21,017 bases of DNA from NCBI GenBank assembly GCA_021738105.1, contig JAIPCS010000031.1, forward strand, positions 1 to 21,017, given 5' to 3'. The notes below the pieces were generated by a model, which ran no database searches, was not told where the DNA came from, and saw nothing but the letters and a program-made list of their open reading frames with translations. Below, piece by piece: positions 14,869 through 21,002 of this stretch; within the stretch, counting starts at the first letter, position 1; every line of letters begins with the position of its first letter. The position numbers were made by a program, and so were the translations under genes. The DNA comes from Sulfuritalea sp. Lineage in GTDB: Bacteria > Pseudomonadota > Gammaproteobacteria > Burkholderiales > Rhodocyclaceae.

Positions 14869-16500
14869 GTGCCGTCTCGCCTGTTGCGCTATTTTCATAC
14901 CCTGAGGTATCTGAAGCCAGTCCAGATTTTCGGGCGGCTGGCGTTCCGCTTTTCGCGCCTGAAGCCTGATCTGCGGACGGCGCCGGCATTGCGTCCGATA
15001 TCAGGCACCTGGATACCTTGCACGCGTCAATCCTCAATGCCAGGCCCGACGACGTTCCGCTTTTTATCGGTGACGCGTGAGGCAACTGCAGCAACCGATT
15101 GGAATCGGGGCGACTGGCCAAAGCTCTGGCTTTACAACCTGCACTATTTCGATGACCTGAATGCCGATGGTGCAGTCGCTCGCGCGCCTTGGCATCAGGC
15201 CATGATCGACCGCTGGGTTGCGGAGAACCCGCCGGCCACCGGCAGTGGCTGGGAACCGTATCCGACATCCCTGCGAATTGTGAACTGGGTGAAATGGGCT
15301 GCTGCCAGCAATGCGCTGGAAGCCGGTGTGGTGCAAAGTCTGGCCGTGCAGGTGCGCTGGCTGTTGGGAAGGCTGGAATGGCATCTGCTGGGTAATCATT
15401 TGCTGGCCAATGCCAAAGCTTTGGTGTTCGCCGGGTCATTCTTTGCAGGCCCCGAGGCGGATGCCTGGCGGGAGAAAGGACTGGCCATTCTGCGGCGCGA
15501 GCATGCCGAACAAATTCTCGATGACGGTGGGCATTTCGAACGCAGCCCGATGTATCACGCGATCATTCTGGAGGATGTGCTGGACTTGATTCAGTTGGCG
15601 CAGCGTTGGCCGGGTGTTGTCGACGCAGAACTGGTTGCGGAATGGCGCCGGCAAGCGACGCGGATGCTGCGCTGGCTGGCAGCGATGACCCATCCCGATG
15701 GCGGGATTGCCTTCTTCAATGACGTGGCATTGGGCATTGCACCCAATCTGGCGGCGCTTGCGGCATACGCGGCTGTGCTCGGGATCGACGAGGCCGAACC
15801 GGTCGCGGAACATTTGACGTCGTTGTCGGCAAGCGGCTATGCGCGCTTGCAGAAGGGCGATGCGCTCTTGCTCGCGGATGTCGGCGAGATCGGCCCGGAT
15901 TATCTGCCCGGCCATGCTCATGCAGATACGCTTTCGTTCGAACTTTCGGTCTTCGGGCAGCGGGTCGTCGTGAATTCCGGAACGTCGGAATACGGGCTGG
16001 GAGAGGAAAGGCTGCGTCAGCGCGGTACGGCAGCGCACAGCACGGTACAGGTAGGTGATGCGGATTCGAGCGAAGTCTGGAGCGGCTTTCGTGTGGCTCG
16101 ACGGGCACGTCCTATTGGGCTTGCACTGAACGAAGAGGGCGATGCGGCCGAACTGGTCTGCGCACATGACGGTTATCGGCGCTTGCCGGGGCGGCCAGTG
16201 CATCGTCGAACCTGGAAAATGACCGCGCGTAGCTTGCGCGTCAGCGATGCAATCGAAGGCGGCTTCGACAGAGCGGTGGCCCGTTATCATTTTCATCCGG
16301 AGGTGAATGTGTCCGGTGACAACGGTAACGGCATTTTGCGTCTATCCGACGGGCATACAATACGCTGGTCGGCAGAGGGTGGCGCTGCCCGCGTCGTGCC
16401 ATCCACCTGGCATCCGGAGTTCGGGCAGTCGATCGCCAGCACCTGCATTGAACTGGTGTTGGCCGGGCCACAGGTAACGATGGAGTTTTTCTGGGATTGA
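14869..16500 (+). CDS. Heparinase II/III family protein
   Basis: A 543-residue protein starting at GTG behind GGGAG. The N-terminal half is an alpha/alpha toroid-like region with LRIVNWVKWAAASN, WHLLGNHLLANAKALVFAG and GGHFERSPMYHAIILEDVLDL, as in alginate lyase/heparinase folds. The C-terminal half has the heparinase II/III beta domain with GHAHADTLSFEL (H349, H351, D353), VVNSGTSEYG and RGTAAHSTVQV. These enzymes cleave uronate-containing polysaccharides by elimination (family knowledge). The N-terminus (PSRLLRYFHTLRYLKPVQIFGRL) is basic and lacks a classical signal peptide, which is odd for a lyase. It may therefore act in the cytoplasm or at the membrane, perhaps on lipid-linked precursors. 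It is flanked by the two-domain dehydrogenase and a GT4. Confidence 0.86.
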   Translation: MPSRLLRYFHTLRYLKPVQIFGRLAFRFSRLKPDLRTAPALRPISGTWIPCTRQSSMPGPTTFRFLSVTREATAATDWNRGDWPKLWLYNLHYFDDLNADGAVARAPWHQAMIDRWVAENPPATGSGWEPYPTSLRIVNWVKWAAASNALEAGVVQSLAVQVRWLLGRLEWHLLGNHLLANAKALVFAGSFFAGPEADAWREKGLAILRREHAEQILDDGGHFERSPMYHAIILEDVLDLIQLAQRWPGVVDAELVAEWRRQATRMLRWLAAMTHPDGGIAFFNDVALGIAPNLAALAAYAAVLGIDEAEPVAEHLTSLSASGYARLQKGDALLLADVGEIGPDYLPGHAHADTLSFELSVFGQRVVVNSGTSEYGLGEERLRQRGTAAHSTVQVGDADSSEVWSGFRVARRARPIGLALNEEGDAAELVCAHDGYRRLPGRPVHRRTWKMTARSLRVSDAIEGGFDRAVARYHFHPEVNVSGDNGNGILRLSDGHTIRWSAEGGAARVVPSTWHPEFGQSIASTCIELVLAGPQVTMEFFWD

Positions 16501-16501
16501 G

Positions 16502-17725
16502 ATGCATATTCTGTTTCTGACCGACAACTTCCCACCGGAAGTCAATGCGCCGGCATCGCGCACGTTTGAGCATTGCCGCGAATGGGTTGAGGCCGGACAC
16601 CGCGTAACGGTGATTACCTGCGCGCCGAATTTTCCCAAGGGCCGTGTCTTCGATGGCTATCGCAATGCGCTCTGGCAGACCGAGGAGATAGCGGGCATCC
16701 GCGTGATCCGGGTGTGGACGTACATCACTGCCAACGATGGCTTTGTGAAACGCATCCTGGATTATCAGAGCTTCATGGTGGCGGCGACGCTGGCCGCGCT
16801 GTTTGTTCGTCGGGTAGATGTGGTGCTGGGCACTTCGCCGCAGTTGTTTACCACCTGTGCGGCATACGCGGTGAGTCGGCTGAAACGCATCCCCTACATT
16901 TTCGAACTGCGCGACTTGTGGCCGGAATCGATCCGTGCGGTCGGTGCAATAGGCAATTCGCGCGTGCTGGACATGCTCGAGAATCTGGAGTTGTTTTTGT
17001 ATCGTAAGGCTGCGCGCATTGTCTCGGTGACGCAGTCTTTCAAGCGGAATCTGGTCAGCCGCGGCATCGATGCGGACAAGATCGCGGTGGTGACGAATGG
17101 GGTGGACGTTAGCCGCTTCAGGCCACAGCCGCGAGATGCTGAGCTTGAAGTTGAGCTGGGTTTGCGGGGCAAGTTCGTCGCCGGCTACATCGGCACTCAT
17201 GGCATGGCGCATGCGCTGGAAACATTGCTGGAAGCAGCTCGACGATTGCAGGATGATCCGGTCGGACAAGATATCCGCCTGTTGTTTCTCGGCGACGGCG
17301 CCAACAAGCAGAAGCTCATTGAACAGGCCAAGGCGATGCAATTGGCAAACGTGGTGTTTGTCGACTCGGTAACCAAGGATCAGGTGGTGCGCTACTGGTC
17401 ATTACTGGATGTCTCTATCATCCACCTGAAGAAGACCGAGTTGTTCACCACGGTAATCCCGTCGAAGCTTTTCGAATGCATGGGCATGGGGATTCCTGTG
17501 CTGCACGGAGTGGCTGGCGAGTCGGCGGAGATCGTCGAGCGGGAAGGTTGCGGCCAGGTGTTCGAGCCGGAAAGCGTCGACGCTTTGTGCCGGGGATTGC
17601 TGGCGTTGAAGTCGGACGTGGTATTGCGCCAGCGTTATCGCAATGCCGGCCTCGCCGCCGCCGGCCGCTACGACCGCAAGGAGCTGGCCCTGCGCATGCT
17701 GACCGAGATCGAGGCCAGCCGCTGA
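16502..17725 (+). CDS. Family 4 glycosyltransferase, WbuB-like
   Basis: A 407-residue GT-B enzyme. The start ATG lies one base after the previous stop, so it is co-translated. N-terminal features: HILFLTDNFPPEVNAPASRTFEHCREWVEAGHRVTVIT and CAPNFPKGRVFDGY, then FELRDLWPESIRAVGA, the signature of the WbuB subfamily (family knowledge: putative N-acetylfucosamine-type transferases). The C-terminal nucleotide domain has VVTNGVDVSRFRP near 197, GYIGTHGMAHALETLLEAA, and the E-x7-E region KLFECMGMGIPVLHGVAGESAEIVE. It probably transfers an N-acetylated sugar to the lipid-linked intermediate on the cytoplasmic face. It ends the polysaccharide block; the next 300 bases are non-coding. Confidence 0.88.
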   Translation: MHILFLTDNFPPEVNAPASRTFEHCREWVEAGHRVTVITCAPNFPKGRVFDGYRNALWQTEEIAGIRVIRVWTYITANDGFVKRILDYQSFMVAATLAALFVRRVDVVLGTSPQLFTTCAAYAVSRLKRIPYIFELRDLWPESIRAVGAIGNSRVLDMLENLELFLYRKAARIVSVTQSFKRNLVSRGIDADKIAVVTNGVDVSRFRPQPRDAELEVELGLRGKFVAGYIGTHGMAHALETLLEAARRLQDDPVGQDIRLLFLGDGANKQKLIEQAKAMQLANVVFVDSVTKDQVVRYWSLLDVSIIHLKKTELFTTVIPSKLFECMGMGIPVLHGVAGESAEIVEREGCGQVFEPESVDALCRGLLALKSDVVLRQRYRNAGLAAAGRYDRKELALRMLTEIEASR

Positions 17726-17732
17726 GTCGCAA

Positions 17733-17755
17733 GCCGTAGTGCCATCCGCTACGGC
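17733..17755 (+). terminator. Hairpin after the GT4 gene (weak terminator candidate)
   Basis: GCCGTAG (17733-17739), 9-base loop, CTACGGC (17749-17755). It is 7 bases after the stop codon but has no T-run, so if it ends transcription it would need Rho or other help. Confidence 0.35.
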
Positions 17756-17799
17756 GAGGAGAGCGTCTTGTGCTCGACCGCCCTGTAGCGCAGTTGCTT

Positions 17800-17910
17800 C
17801 ACCAGCGCCGACTTTTGGACGGGTACCTGTGCCGTCATTGCGAGGAGGCGCAGCCGACGTGGCAATCCAGAAGGCGCTGGATCGCCACGGCCTTCGGCCT
17901 CGCGATGACG
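17800..17910. repeat. Composite REP-like repeat, copy A (complete)
   Basis: It starts with CACCAGCGCCGACTTT (17800-17815). After 17 bases comes a 78-base imperfect palindrome (17833-17910): CGTCATTGCGAGG... and ...CCTCGCGATGACG at the ends, with GCAATCCAG/CTGGATCGC inside. Bases 17825-17870 are identical over 46 positions to copy C. It fills most of the gap between the GT4 gene and vapB; the open frame running through it is the translated repeat, not a gene. Confidence 0.8.
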
Positions 17911-17979
17911 AGGAAGTGGATGCCACAGGCTGTCAGCGATTGCCTCGTCGGTCCTTGATCAAGCAAGTCATCCCATTTC

Positions 17980-18017
17980 TTGGTAGATTCTGCAGTTAGG
18001 CATATACTTTGGTATCT
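17980..18017 (+). promoter_or_regulatory. vapBC promoter with overlapping inverted repeat
   Basis: TTGGTA (17980-17985), 17-base spacer, TATACT (18003-18008). Over the -10 box lies an imperfect inverted repeat ATATAC-TTTG-GTATCT (18002-18017), a fitting operator for autorepression by the VapB/VapC complex. AAGGAGG follows at 18025-18031. Confidence 0.5.
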
Positions 18018-18039
18018 ATCATAAAAGGAGGGTGCTGCC

Positions 18040-18300
18040 GTGAGTCAAGTTGCCAAGCTTTTTGCCAATGGGCGTAGCCAGGCGGTGCGTTTGCCGGCTG
18101 CCTATCGATTTGATGCGAAAGAAGTTTTTATCCGGCAGGATGCGGAAACAGGTGATGTGATTTTGTCCCGCAAGCCTGCGACATGGGATGATTTTTTCAT
18201 TGCGCTCAAGGGGGCTGACGTCCCTGCTGACTTTCTGGACGAGAAGGAGCGCAGCCACGGCGCCCAGGATCGTGACCCCTTTGAAGGCCACGACCAGTGA
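18040..18300 (+). CDS. vapB: VapB-type antitoxin (AbrB/SpoVT fold)
   Basis: An 86-residue protein with GTG start behind AAGGAGG. The N-terminus VAKLFANGRSQAVRLPAAYRFDAKEVFIRQDAETGDVILSRKP is the swapped-hairpin DNA-binding fold of VapB antitoxins; the NGRSQAVRLP motif is diagnostic. The C-terminal tail (DDFFIALKGADVPADFLDEKER...) should wrap around and block the toxin. It overlaps the PIN toxin gene by 4 bases (GTGA), and presumably represses its own promoter. Confidence 0.9.
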   Translation: MSQVAKLFANGRSQAVRLPAAYRFDAKEVFIRQDAETGDVILSRKPATWDDFFIALKGADVPADFLDEKERSHGAQDRDPFEGHDQ

Positions 18301-18695
18301 CGTGGTACATGCTCGACACCAACACGGTGAGCCATTTGATCAAAGCACACCCTGCCGTTGTGCGGCGGGTGGTGGCGGTTCCCATGGCGTCCCTGCGCAT
18401 CTCGGCGATTACGGAAGGCGAATTGCTTTTTGGATTGGCCAAGCGGCCAGACGCAAAGCGACTTCATCTCGCAGTGCGGGAATTCCTGCGGCGAGTCGAT
18501 GTACTTCCCTGGAATACCTCCGCCGCCGAGCGTTATGGGCGCGTGCGAGCCGATATGGCACGAGTCGGGAAGGCATTGGCACCCCTTGACATGCTGATAG
18601 CCACGCACGCTCTGGCGGTGGGTGCGGTGCTGGTGACAAACGATAGCGCTTTCGGTCAGGTGGCCGAACTGCAACTGGACGACTGGACCGCTTAA
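18297..18695 (+). CDS. vapC: VapC-type PIN-domain ribonuclease toxin
   Basis: A 132-residue PIN domain with all four acidic residues expected for Mg2+-dependent RNA cleavage: D7 (YMLDTN), E42 (ITEGELLFG), D98 (APLDMLIATHA) and D116 (LVTNDSAFG). Members of this family commonly cleave initiator tRNA or other structured RNA (family knowledge). The GTG start is embedded in the antitoxin stop region, ensuring coupled translation. The gene looks intact. Confidence 0.92.
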   Translation: MTWYMLDTNTVSHLIKAHPAVVRRVVAVPMASLRISAITEGELLFGLAKRPDAKRLHLAVREFLRRVDVLPWNTSAAERYGRVRADMARVGKALAPLDMLIATHALAVGAVLVTNDSAFGQVAELQLDDWTA

Positions 18696-18727
18696 CCGTT
18701 GGGAGTCGCCTTGAAAGTTGAAAGCCC

Positions 18728-18838
18728 ATGAAACAGATTCTCCAGAGCCTGAAAACCGGCACCACTGGAGTGGACGATGTGCCTGCCCCGCAGTAAGAAG
18801 CGGCAAATTGCTGATCGGCACAACAACTACTCTGGAGA
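18728..18838 (+). pseudogene. Decayed 5' fragment of the two-domain dehydrogenase gene
   Basis: It begins ATGAAACAGATTCTCCA, identical over 17 bases to the start of the gene at 12733, and continues with clear similarity: MKQILQSLKTGTTGVDDVPAPQ, then a stop at 18794-18796. After a frame change it reads SGKLLIGTTTTLE, matching GKLLIGTTTTLV of the intact protein. Similarity is lost near 18838, just before repeat copy B. Only about 5% of the gene remains and it is clearly non-functional. The bases just upstream differ from those upstream of the intact gene. Confidence 0.85.
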
Positions 18839-18846
18839 CGTCGTGT

Positions 18847-18957
18847 CGCCAGCGCCGACTTTTGAGCGGGCGCTTGTGCTGTCATTGCGAGGAGGCGCAG
18901 CCGACGTGGCATTCCAGAAGACGCTGGTTCGCCACGGCCTTCGGCCTCGCGATGACG
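18847..18957. repeat. Composite REP-like repeat, copy B (complete)
   Basis: CGCCAGCGCCGACTTT (18847-18862), then 17 bases, then the palindrome TGTCATTGCGAGG...CCTCGCGATGACG (18880-18957), with the same layout as copy A. Several substitutions distinguish it (for example GCATTCCAG for GCAATCCAG). Confidence 0.8.
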
Positions 18958-18980
18958 GGGGTAGGGGGTGGGTTGGGGAG

Positions 18981-18996
18981 CGGCCTCGCGATGATA
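18981..18996. repeat. Partial right end of the REP-like repeat
   Basis: CGGCCTCGCGATGATA repeats the right terminus of copy B 24 bases further on, apparently a small duplication. The mazF stop codon begins 5 bases later, so the repeat abuts the 3' end of the toxin gene. Confidence 0.55.
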
Positions 18997-19000
18997 GGGG

Positions 19001-19345
19001 TCAGCGAATGGCCAGCAATGCCTTGATTTTGGCGCGAACGTGCATCATCACGTCAGCAGGCACCGTAGCCTTTTTCTTCGCATGGCGCAGCTTCCAGTCC
19101 AGTGATTTGACCTGGTCGGAGAGGACCGCGCTCGCCACGCCACTCACCTCGGTCAGCACTTCAAAAGGATGTCCCTTGATCTTGGTACTCATCGGGCAGC
19201 AAACCATTAATCCCGTCTTGCCGTTGTAACTCGATGGACTGATGACCAGCGCCGGTCGATGGCCGGCCTGCTCATGACCAACCTGTGGATCAAACTCCAG
19301 CCAGACAACATCACCTGACTCGGGCACATAGCCACGCACTGACAT
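19001..19345 (-). CDS. mazF: MazF/PemK-type mRNA interferase toxin
   Basis: A 114-residue minus-strand protein with the MazF/PemK order: YVPESGDVVWLEFDPQVGHEQAGHRPALVISPSSYN, TGLMVCCPMSTKIKGHPFEV, and ASAVLSDQVKSLDWKLRHAKKKA. The GxEQ..HRPALV loop and the later S/T residues form the RNA-cleaving site in this family (family knowledge). It would cut mRNA at a short specific sequence. Its ATG overlaps the antitoxin stop by one base (TAATG), so expression is coupled. It looks complete. Confidence 0.92.
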   Translation of the reverse strand: MSVRGYVPESGDVVWLEFDPQVGHEQAGHRPALVISPSSYNGKTGLMVCCPMSTKIKGHPFEVLTEVSGVASAVLSDQVKSLDWKLRHAKKKATVPADVMMHVRAKIKALLAIR

Positions 19346-19587
19346 TAAAGAGCTTCCTTACCGACCGGGTTACCGAAACTCAACTCGCCGTGAGCGTTCG
19401 TGGCCGTGATACCACTCAGCAGTTGGTCAAGATCGTATTCGACGGTGTCAGATCGCTCGATCACAATGCGTCCCTTGGTAACGCTGATGCTGACCTTTTG
19501 CTCAAGTTTGAAGTCAGCTTCCTTGATGACAGCAACCGGCAGACGTAGGGCTGGGCTATTGCCCCATTTACGAATAACAGCTTCCAT
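19345..19587 (-). CDS. mazE: MazE-type antitoxin (AbrB fold)
   Basis: An 80-residue protein whose N-terminus VIRKWGNSPALRLPVAVIKEADFKLEQKVSISVTKGRIVIE is the MazE DNA-binding fold (KWGNSxAxRLP motif). The acidic tail (EYDLDQLLSGITATNAHGELSFG) should occupy the MazF active site. AAGGAG lies 8 bases before its ATG. Promoter and operator candidates sit immediately upstream. Confidence 0.92.
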   Translation of the reverse strand: MEAVIRKWGNSPALRLPVAVIKEADFKLEQKVSISVTKGRIVIERSDTVEYDLDQLLSGITATNAHGELSFGNPVGKEAL

Positions 19588-19612
19588 GATTGCAGCTCCT
19601 TGCCAGAATGTT

Positions 19613-19646
19613 TCTACATTGTAGATACGCGACAGCCGAAATTCAA
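19613..19646 (-). promoter_or_regulatory. mazEF promoter and operator
   Basis: On the minus strand TTGAAT (19641-19646), 17-base spacer, TACAAT (19618-19623): close to the sigma-70 consensus. A perfect palindrome TCTACA-T-TGTAGA (19613-19625, plus-strand reading) covers the -10 box, as expected for MazE/MazF autorepression. Confidence 0.6.
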
Positions 19647-19667
19647 GACATTTCTTGCGACGAGAAT

Positions 19668-19687
19668 GGCCGCTCTCAGAGCGGGCC
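19668..19687. repeat. Hairpin between mazEF and the H-NS relic
   Basis: GGCCGCTCT, C, AGAGCGGGCC: near-perfect stem with one bulged base. It has no T-run. It overlaps the left end of the 18-mer shared with 12218-12235. Confidence 0.4.
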
Positions 19688-19701
19688 CCGTTTGATTGGA
19701 C
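19684..19701 (+). repeat. 18-mer shared with 12218-12235
   Basis: GGCCCCGTTTGATTGGAC, identical to the copy lying between the intact H-NS gene and the coiled-coil gene. Confidence 0.7.
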
Positions 19702-19710
19702 AGGATTTCC

Positions 19711-19848
19711 ACGGAGATAATTGGAGCCCGCCGTGATGACATTCGTCCGGGTTTGCGCGTCACGAACTTCAAGGGGCGGACGGTACTGATGTGCGTCGAC
19801 GCTTGGCGCTGGCAGCAGTGGAGCGAAAAGGCGTTGGCGAACCCCTGA
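19711..19848 (+). other. Short open fragment of coding-like sequence, unrecognised
   Basis: One frame stays open to a TGA at 19846-19848 and encodes ...GARRDDIRPGLRVTNFKGR... then TVLMCVDAWRWQQWSEKALANP. The residue mix is protein-like, but there is no proper start or binding site and I recognise no family. It sits between the shared 18-mer and repeat copy C, so it is probably the 3' remnant of a lost gene. Confidence 0.35.
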
Positions 19849-19858
19849 GTCGCCGTGT

Positions 19859-19932
19859 CACCAGCGCCGACTTTCCAGGGACAGGCACCTGTGCCGTCAT
19901 TGCGAGGAGGCGCAGCCGACGTGGCAATCCAG
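19859..19932. repeat. Composite REP-like repeat, copy C (left half only)
   Basis: CACCAGCGCCGACTTT (19859-19874), then the left arm of the palindrome (19895-19932). 19887-19932 is identical over 46 bases to copy A. The right arm is missing: sequence passes directly into the H-NS relic. Confidence 0.75.
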
Positions 19933-20112
19933 GAGGCACCGTTTAAAGCCCCGGCAGAGCCCTACAGTGTGCCGACCTCACGCAAGCCGGTGGCGGCGAA
20001 GTATCGCAATGCTGCAACGGGCGACGCCTGATCCGGCTGCGGCCGGGAGCCGAAATGGCTGGTGGCCGAACTGGCCAAGGGCAGGACGCGGGAAGAGTTT
20101 CTGGTGGGGTGA
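19921..20112 (+). pseudogene. Broken H-NS family gene, C-terminal part
   Basis: The frame ending at the TGA 20110-20112 encodes SRKPVAAKYRNAATGDA, an internal TGA at 20029-20031, then SGCGREPKWLVAELAKGRTREEFLVG. This matches the C-terminus of the intact H-NS protein at 11797-12096 (KYRNPATGDAWSGRGRPPHWLAEELAKGRKREEFLVG). The internal stop replaces the conserved Trp and SGRGR has become SGCGR, so the DNA-binding loop is ruined. The N-terminal oligomerisation half is absent; it is replaced by repeat copy C. No start codon with a binding site is seen. Confidence 0.88.
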
Positions 20113-20159
20113 ATGGAACCGCTGCCAGTGCTTCAGTGAGTGGTAAGATTCGCCTGCTT

Positions 20160-20175
20160 GCTATACGTGTATAGC
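20160..20175 (+). promoter_or_regulatory. relBE operator palindrome
   Basis: GCTATAC-GT-GTATAGC, a perfect 7-bp inverted repeat 20 bases before the antitoxin ATG. Its TATA-rich core probably overlaps the -10 box and is the likely binding site of the ribbon-helix-helix antitoxin. Confidence 0.6.
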
Positions 20176-20195
20176 GTTTCCCCAAGGAGACCCGC

Positions 20196-20402
20196 ATGCT
20201 TGCCATACGCCTGCCTGATACGATTGAAGAACGCCTGAATATCCTTGCCGCAGAAACGGGGCGGACCAAGACCGCTTTGGCGAGGGAAGCTATCGTCGAA
20301 TTCATTGACGATCTTGAAGACTACTATCTTGCTGAGGCCCGAGCCAGGCTGAATCGAAAGACCATTCCCATGGCCGAGGTGGAGCGCAAGCTTGGCATTT
20401 GA
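20196..20402 (+). CDS. RelB-like ribbon-helix-helix antitoxin
   Basis: A 68-residue protein with the RHH pattern: strand LAIRLPDTIEERLNILAAETGRTKTALAREAIVEFIDDLEDYYLAEA, followed by a tail (RLNRKTIPMAEVERKLGI) that should bind the toxin. AAGGAG (20184-20189) lies 6 bases before the ATG. It overlaps the RelE-like gene by 11 bases. It belongs to the RelB/CopG-like antitoxins that dimerise and repress their own promoter (family knowledge). Confidence 0.9.
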   Translation: MLAIRLPDTIEERLNILAAETGRTKTALAREAIVEFIDDLEDYYLAEARARLNRKTIPMAEVERKLGI

Positions 20403-20661
20403 GATCGAGTTCGATCCAGAGGCTGTGAAGGATCTGAAGAAACTCGATCGTCCCGTTCAGCAGCGCCTGATCGGATTCCTGAAACTGCGGGTCGCTACAT
20501 TGGCCAATCCCCGCGATATCGGGGAGGCACTGGCGGGTGCCAAGTTGGGTGCCTATTGGAAATACCGTGTTGGTGATTGGCGCATCATTTGTGACATTCA
20601 GGATAGTCGCATCGTTGTCCGCGTTCTGCGCATCGGTAACCGGCGCGAGGTGTATCGATAG
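20392..20661 (+). CDS. RelE/StbE-family toxin
   Basis: An 89-residue protein starting at TTG behind GGAG (20381-20384) and inside the end of the antitoxin gene. FEIEFDPEAVKDLKKLDRPVQQRLIGFLKLRV is the RelE N-terminal helix pair. GAYWKYRVGDWRIICDIQDSRIVVRVLRIGNRREVYR is the characteristic C-terminal sheet with basic residues and the terminal Y88. RelE toxins cut mRNA on the ribosome (family knowledge). There is no ATG alternative near the start. It appears intact. Confidence 0.9.
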   Translation: MAFEIEFDPEAVKDLKKLDRPVQQRLIGFLKLRVATLANPRDIGEALAGAKLGAYWKYRVGDWRIICDIQDSRIVVRVLRIGNRREVYR

Positions 20662-20798
20662 GAATTTGCGCTAATTCCTGCCGAGCAGACTTGCCTTTGA
20701 AAGTTCAAGGTCCGCGCAAATCCGTAGTAGCCGCCCAGAACCCACTTGAGTTCAAGGAGTATGCCCTGCAGAAGCGGCTAGGGAAGCACTGATCAAGT

Positions 20799-20868
20799 CC
20801 GTTCGCGTTGAGCCTGTCGAAACGCAAGCCAGTCGAATCAAGGGCTTCGACGAGCTCAGCCCGAACGG
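20799..20868. repeat. Imperfect inverted repeat of the CCGTTCG...CGAACGG type
   Basis: The left arm CCGTTCGCGTTGAGCCTGTC continues GAA; the right arm TTCGACGAGCTCAGCCCGAACGG is its imperfect reverse complement, around a ~24-base centre. This matches the widely dispersed 'TTCGACAGGCTCAGCACGAACGG' intergenic palindrome of many proteobacteria (from memory). Confidence 0.7.
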
Positions 20869-21002
20869 TAGGGACTTGTTCAGATGGTATGGACGCCTCC
20901 ACCCGGCAACCAGCCGTTCGGCAGTTGGAGGAGTGAAGGTGGATCCTCGCTGCGACGGCATCGATGTGCCAAAGTGGCGTTGCGTTATACAACCACTTGA
21001 GC

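Noticed and set aside
16241..17341. Minus-strand open frame of 366 codons across the heparinase/GT4 junction
   Set aside because: Both plus-strand genes have clear domains in the same span; the antisense product shows low-complexity His/Arg composition and no domain.
17739..17999. Plus-strand open frame after the GT4 gene
   Set aside because: Its most protein-like part (SLRGGAADVAIQKALDRHGLRPRDD) is the translated REP-like repeat, which recurs elsewhere in other frames.
17800..19932. CRISPR array
   Set aside because: The repeats are about 1 kb apart, have coding genes between them and are composite palindromes, not short regularly spaced repeats.
20705..20992. Minus-strand 95-codon open frame at the right end
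   Set aside because: It contains VRAELVEALD...FDRLNANG, the usual translation of the dispersed CCGTTCG...CGAACGG palindrome, with no domain or binding site.
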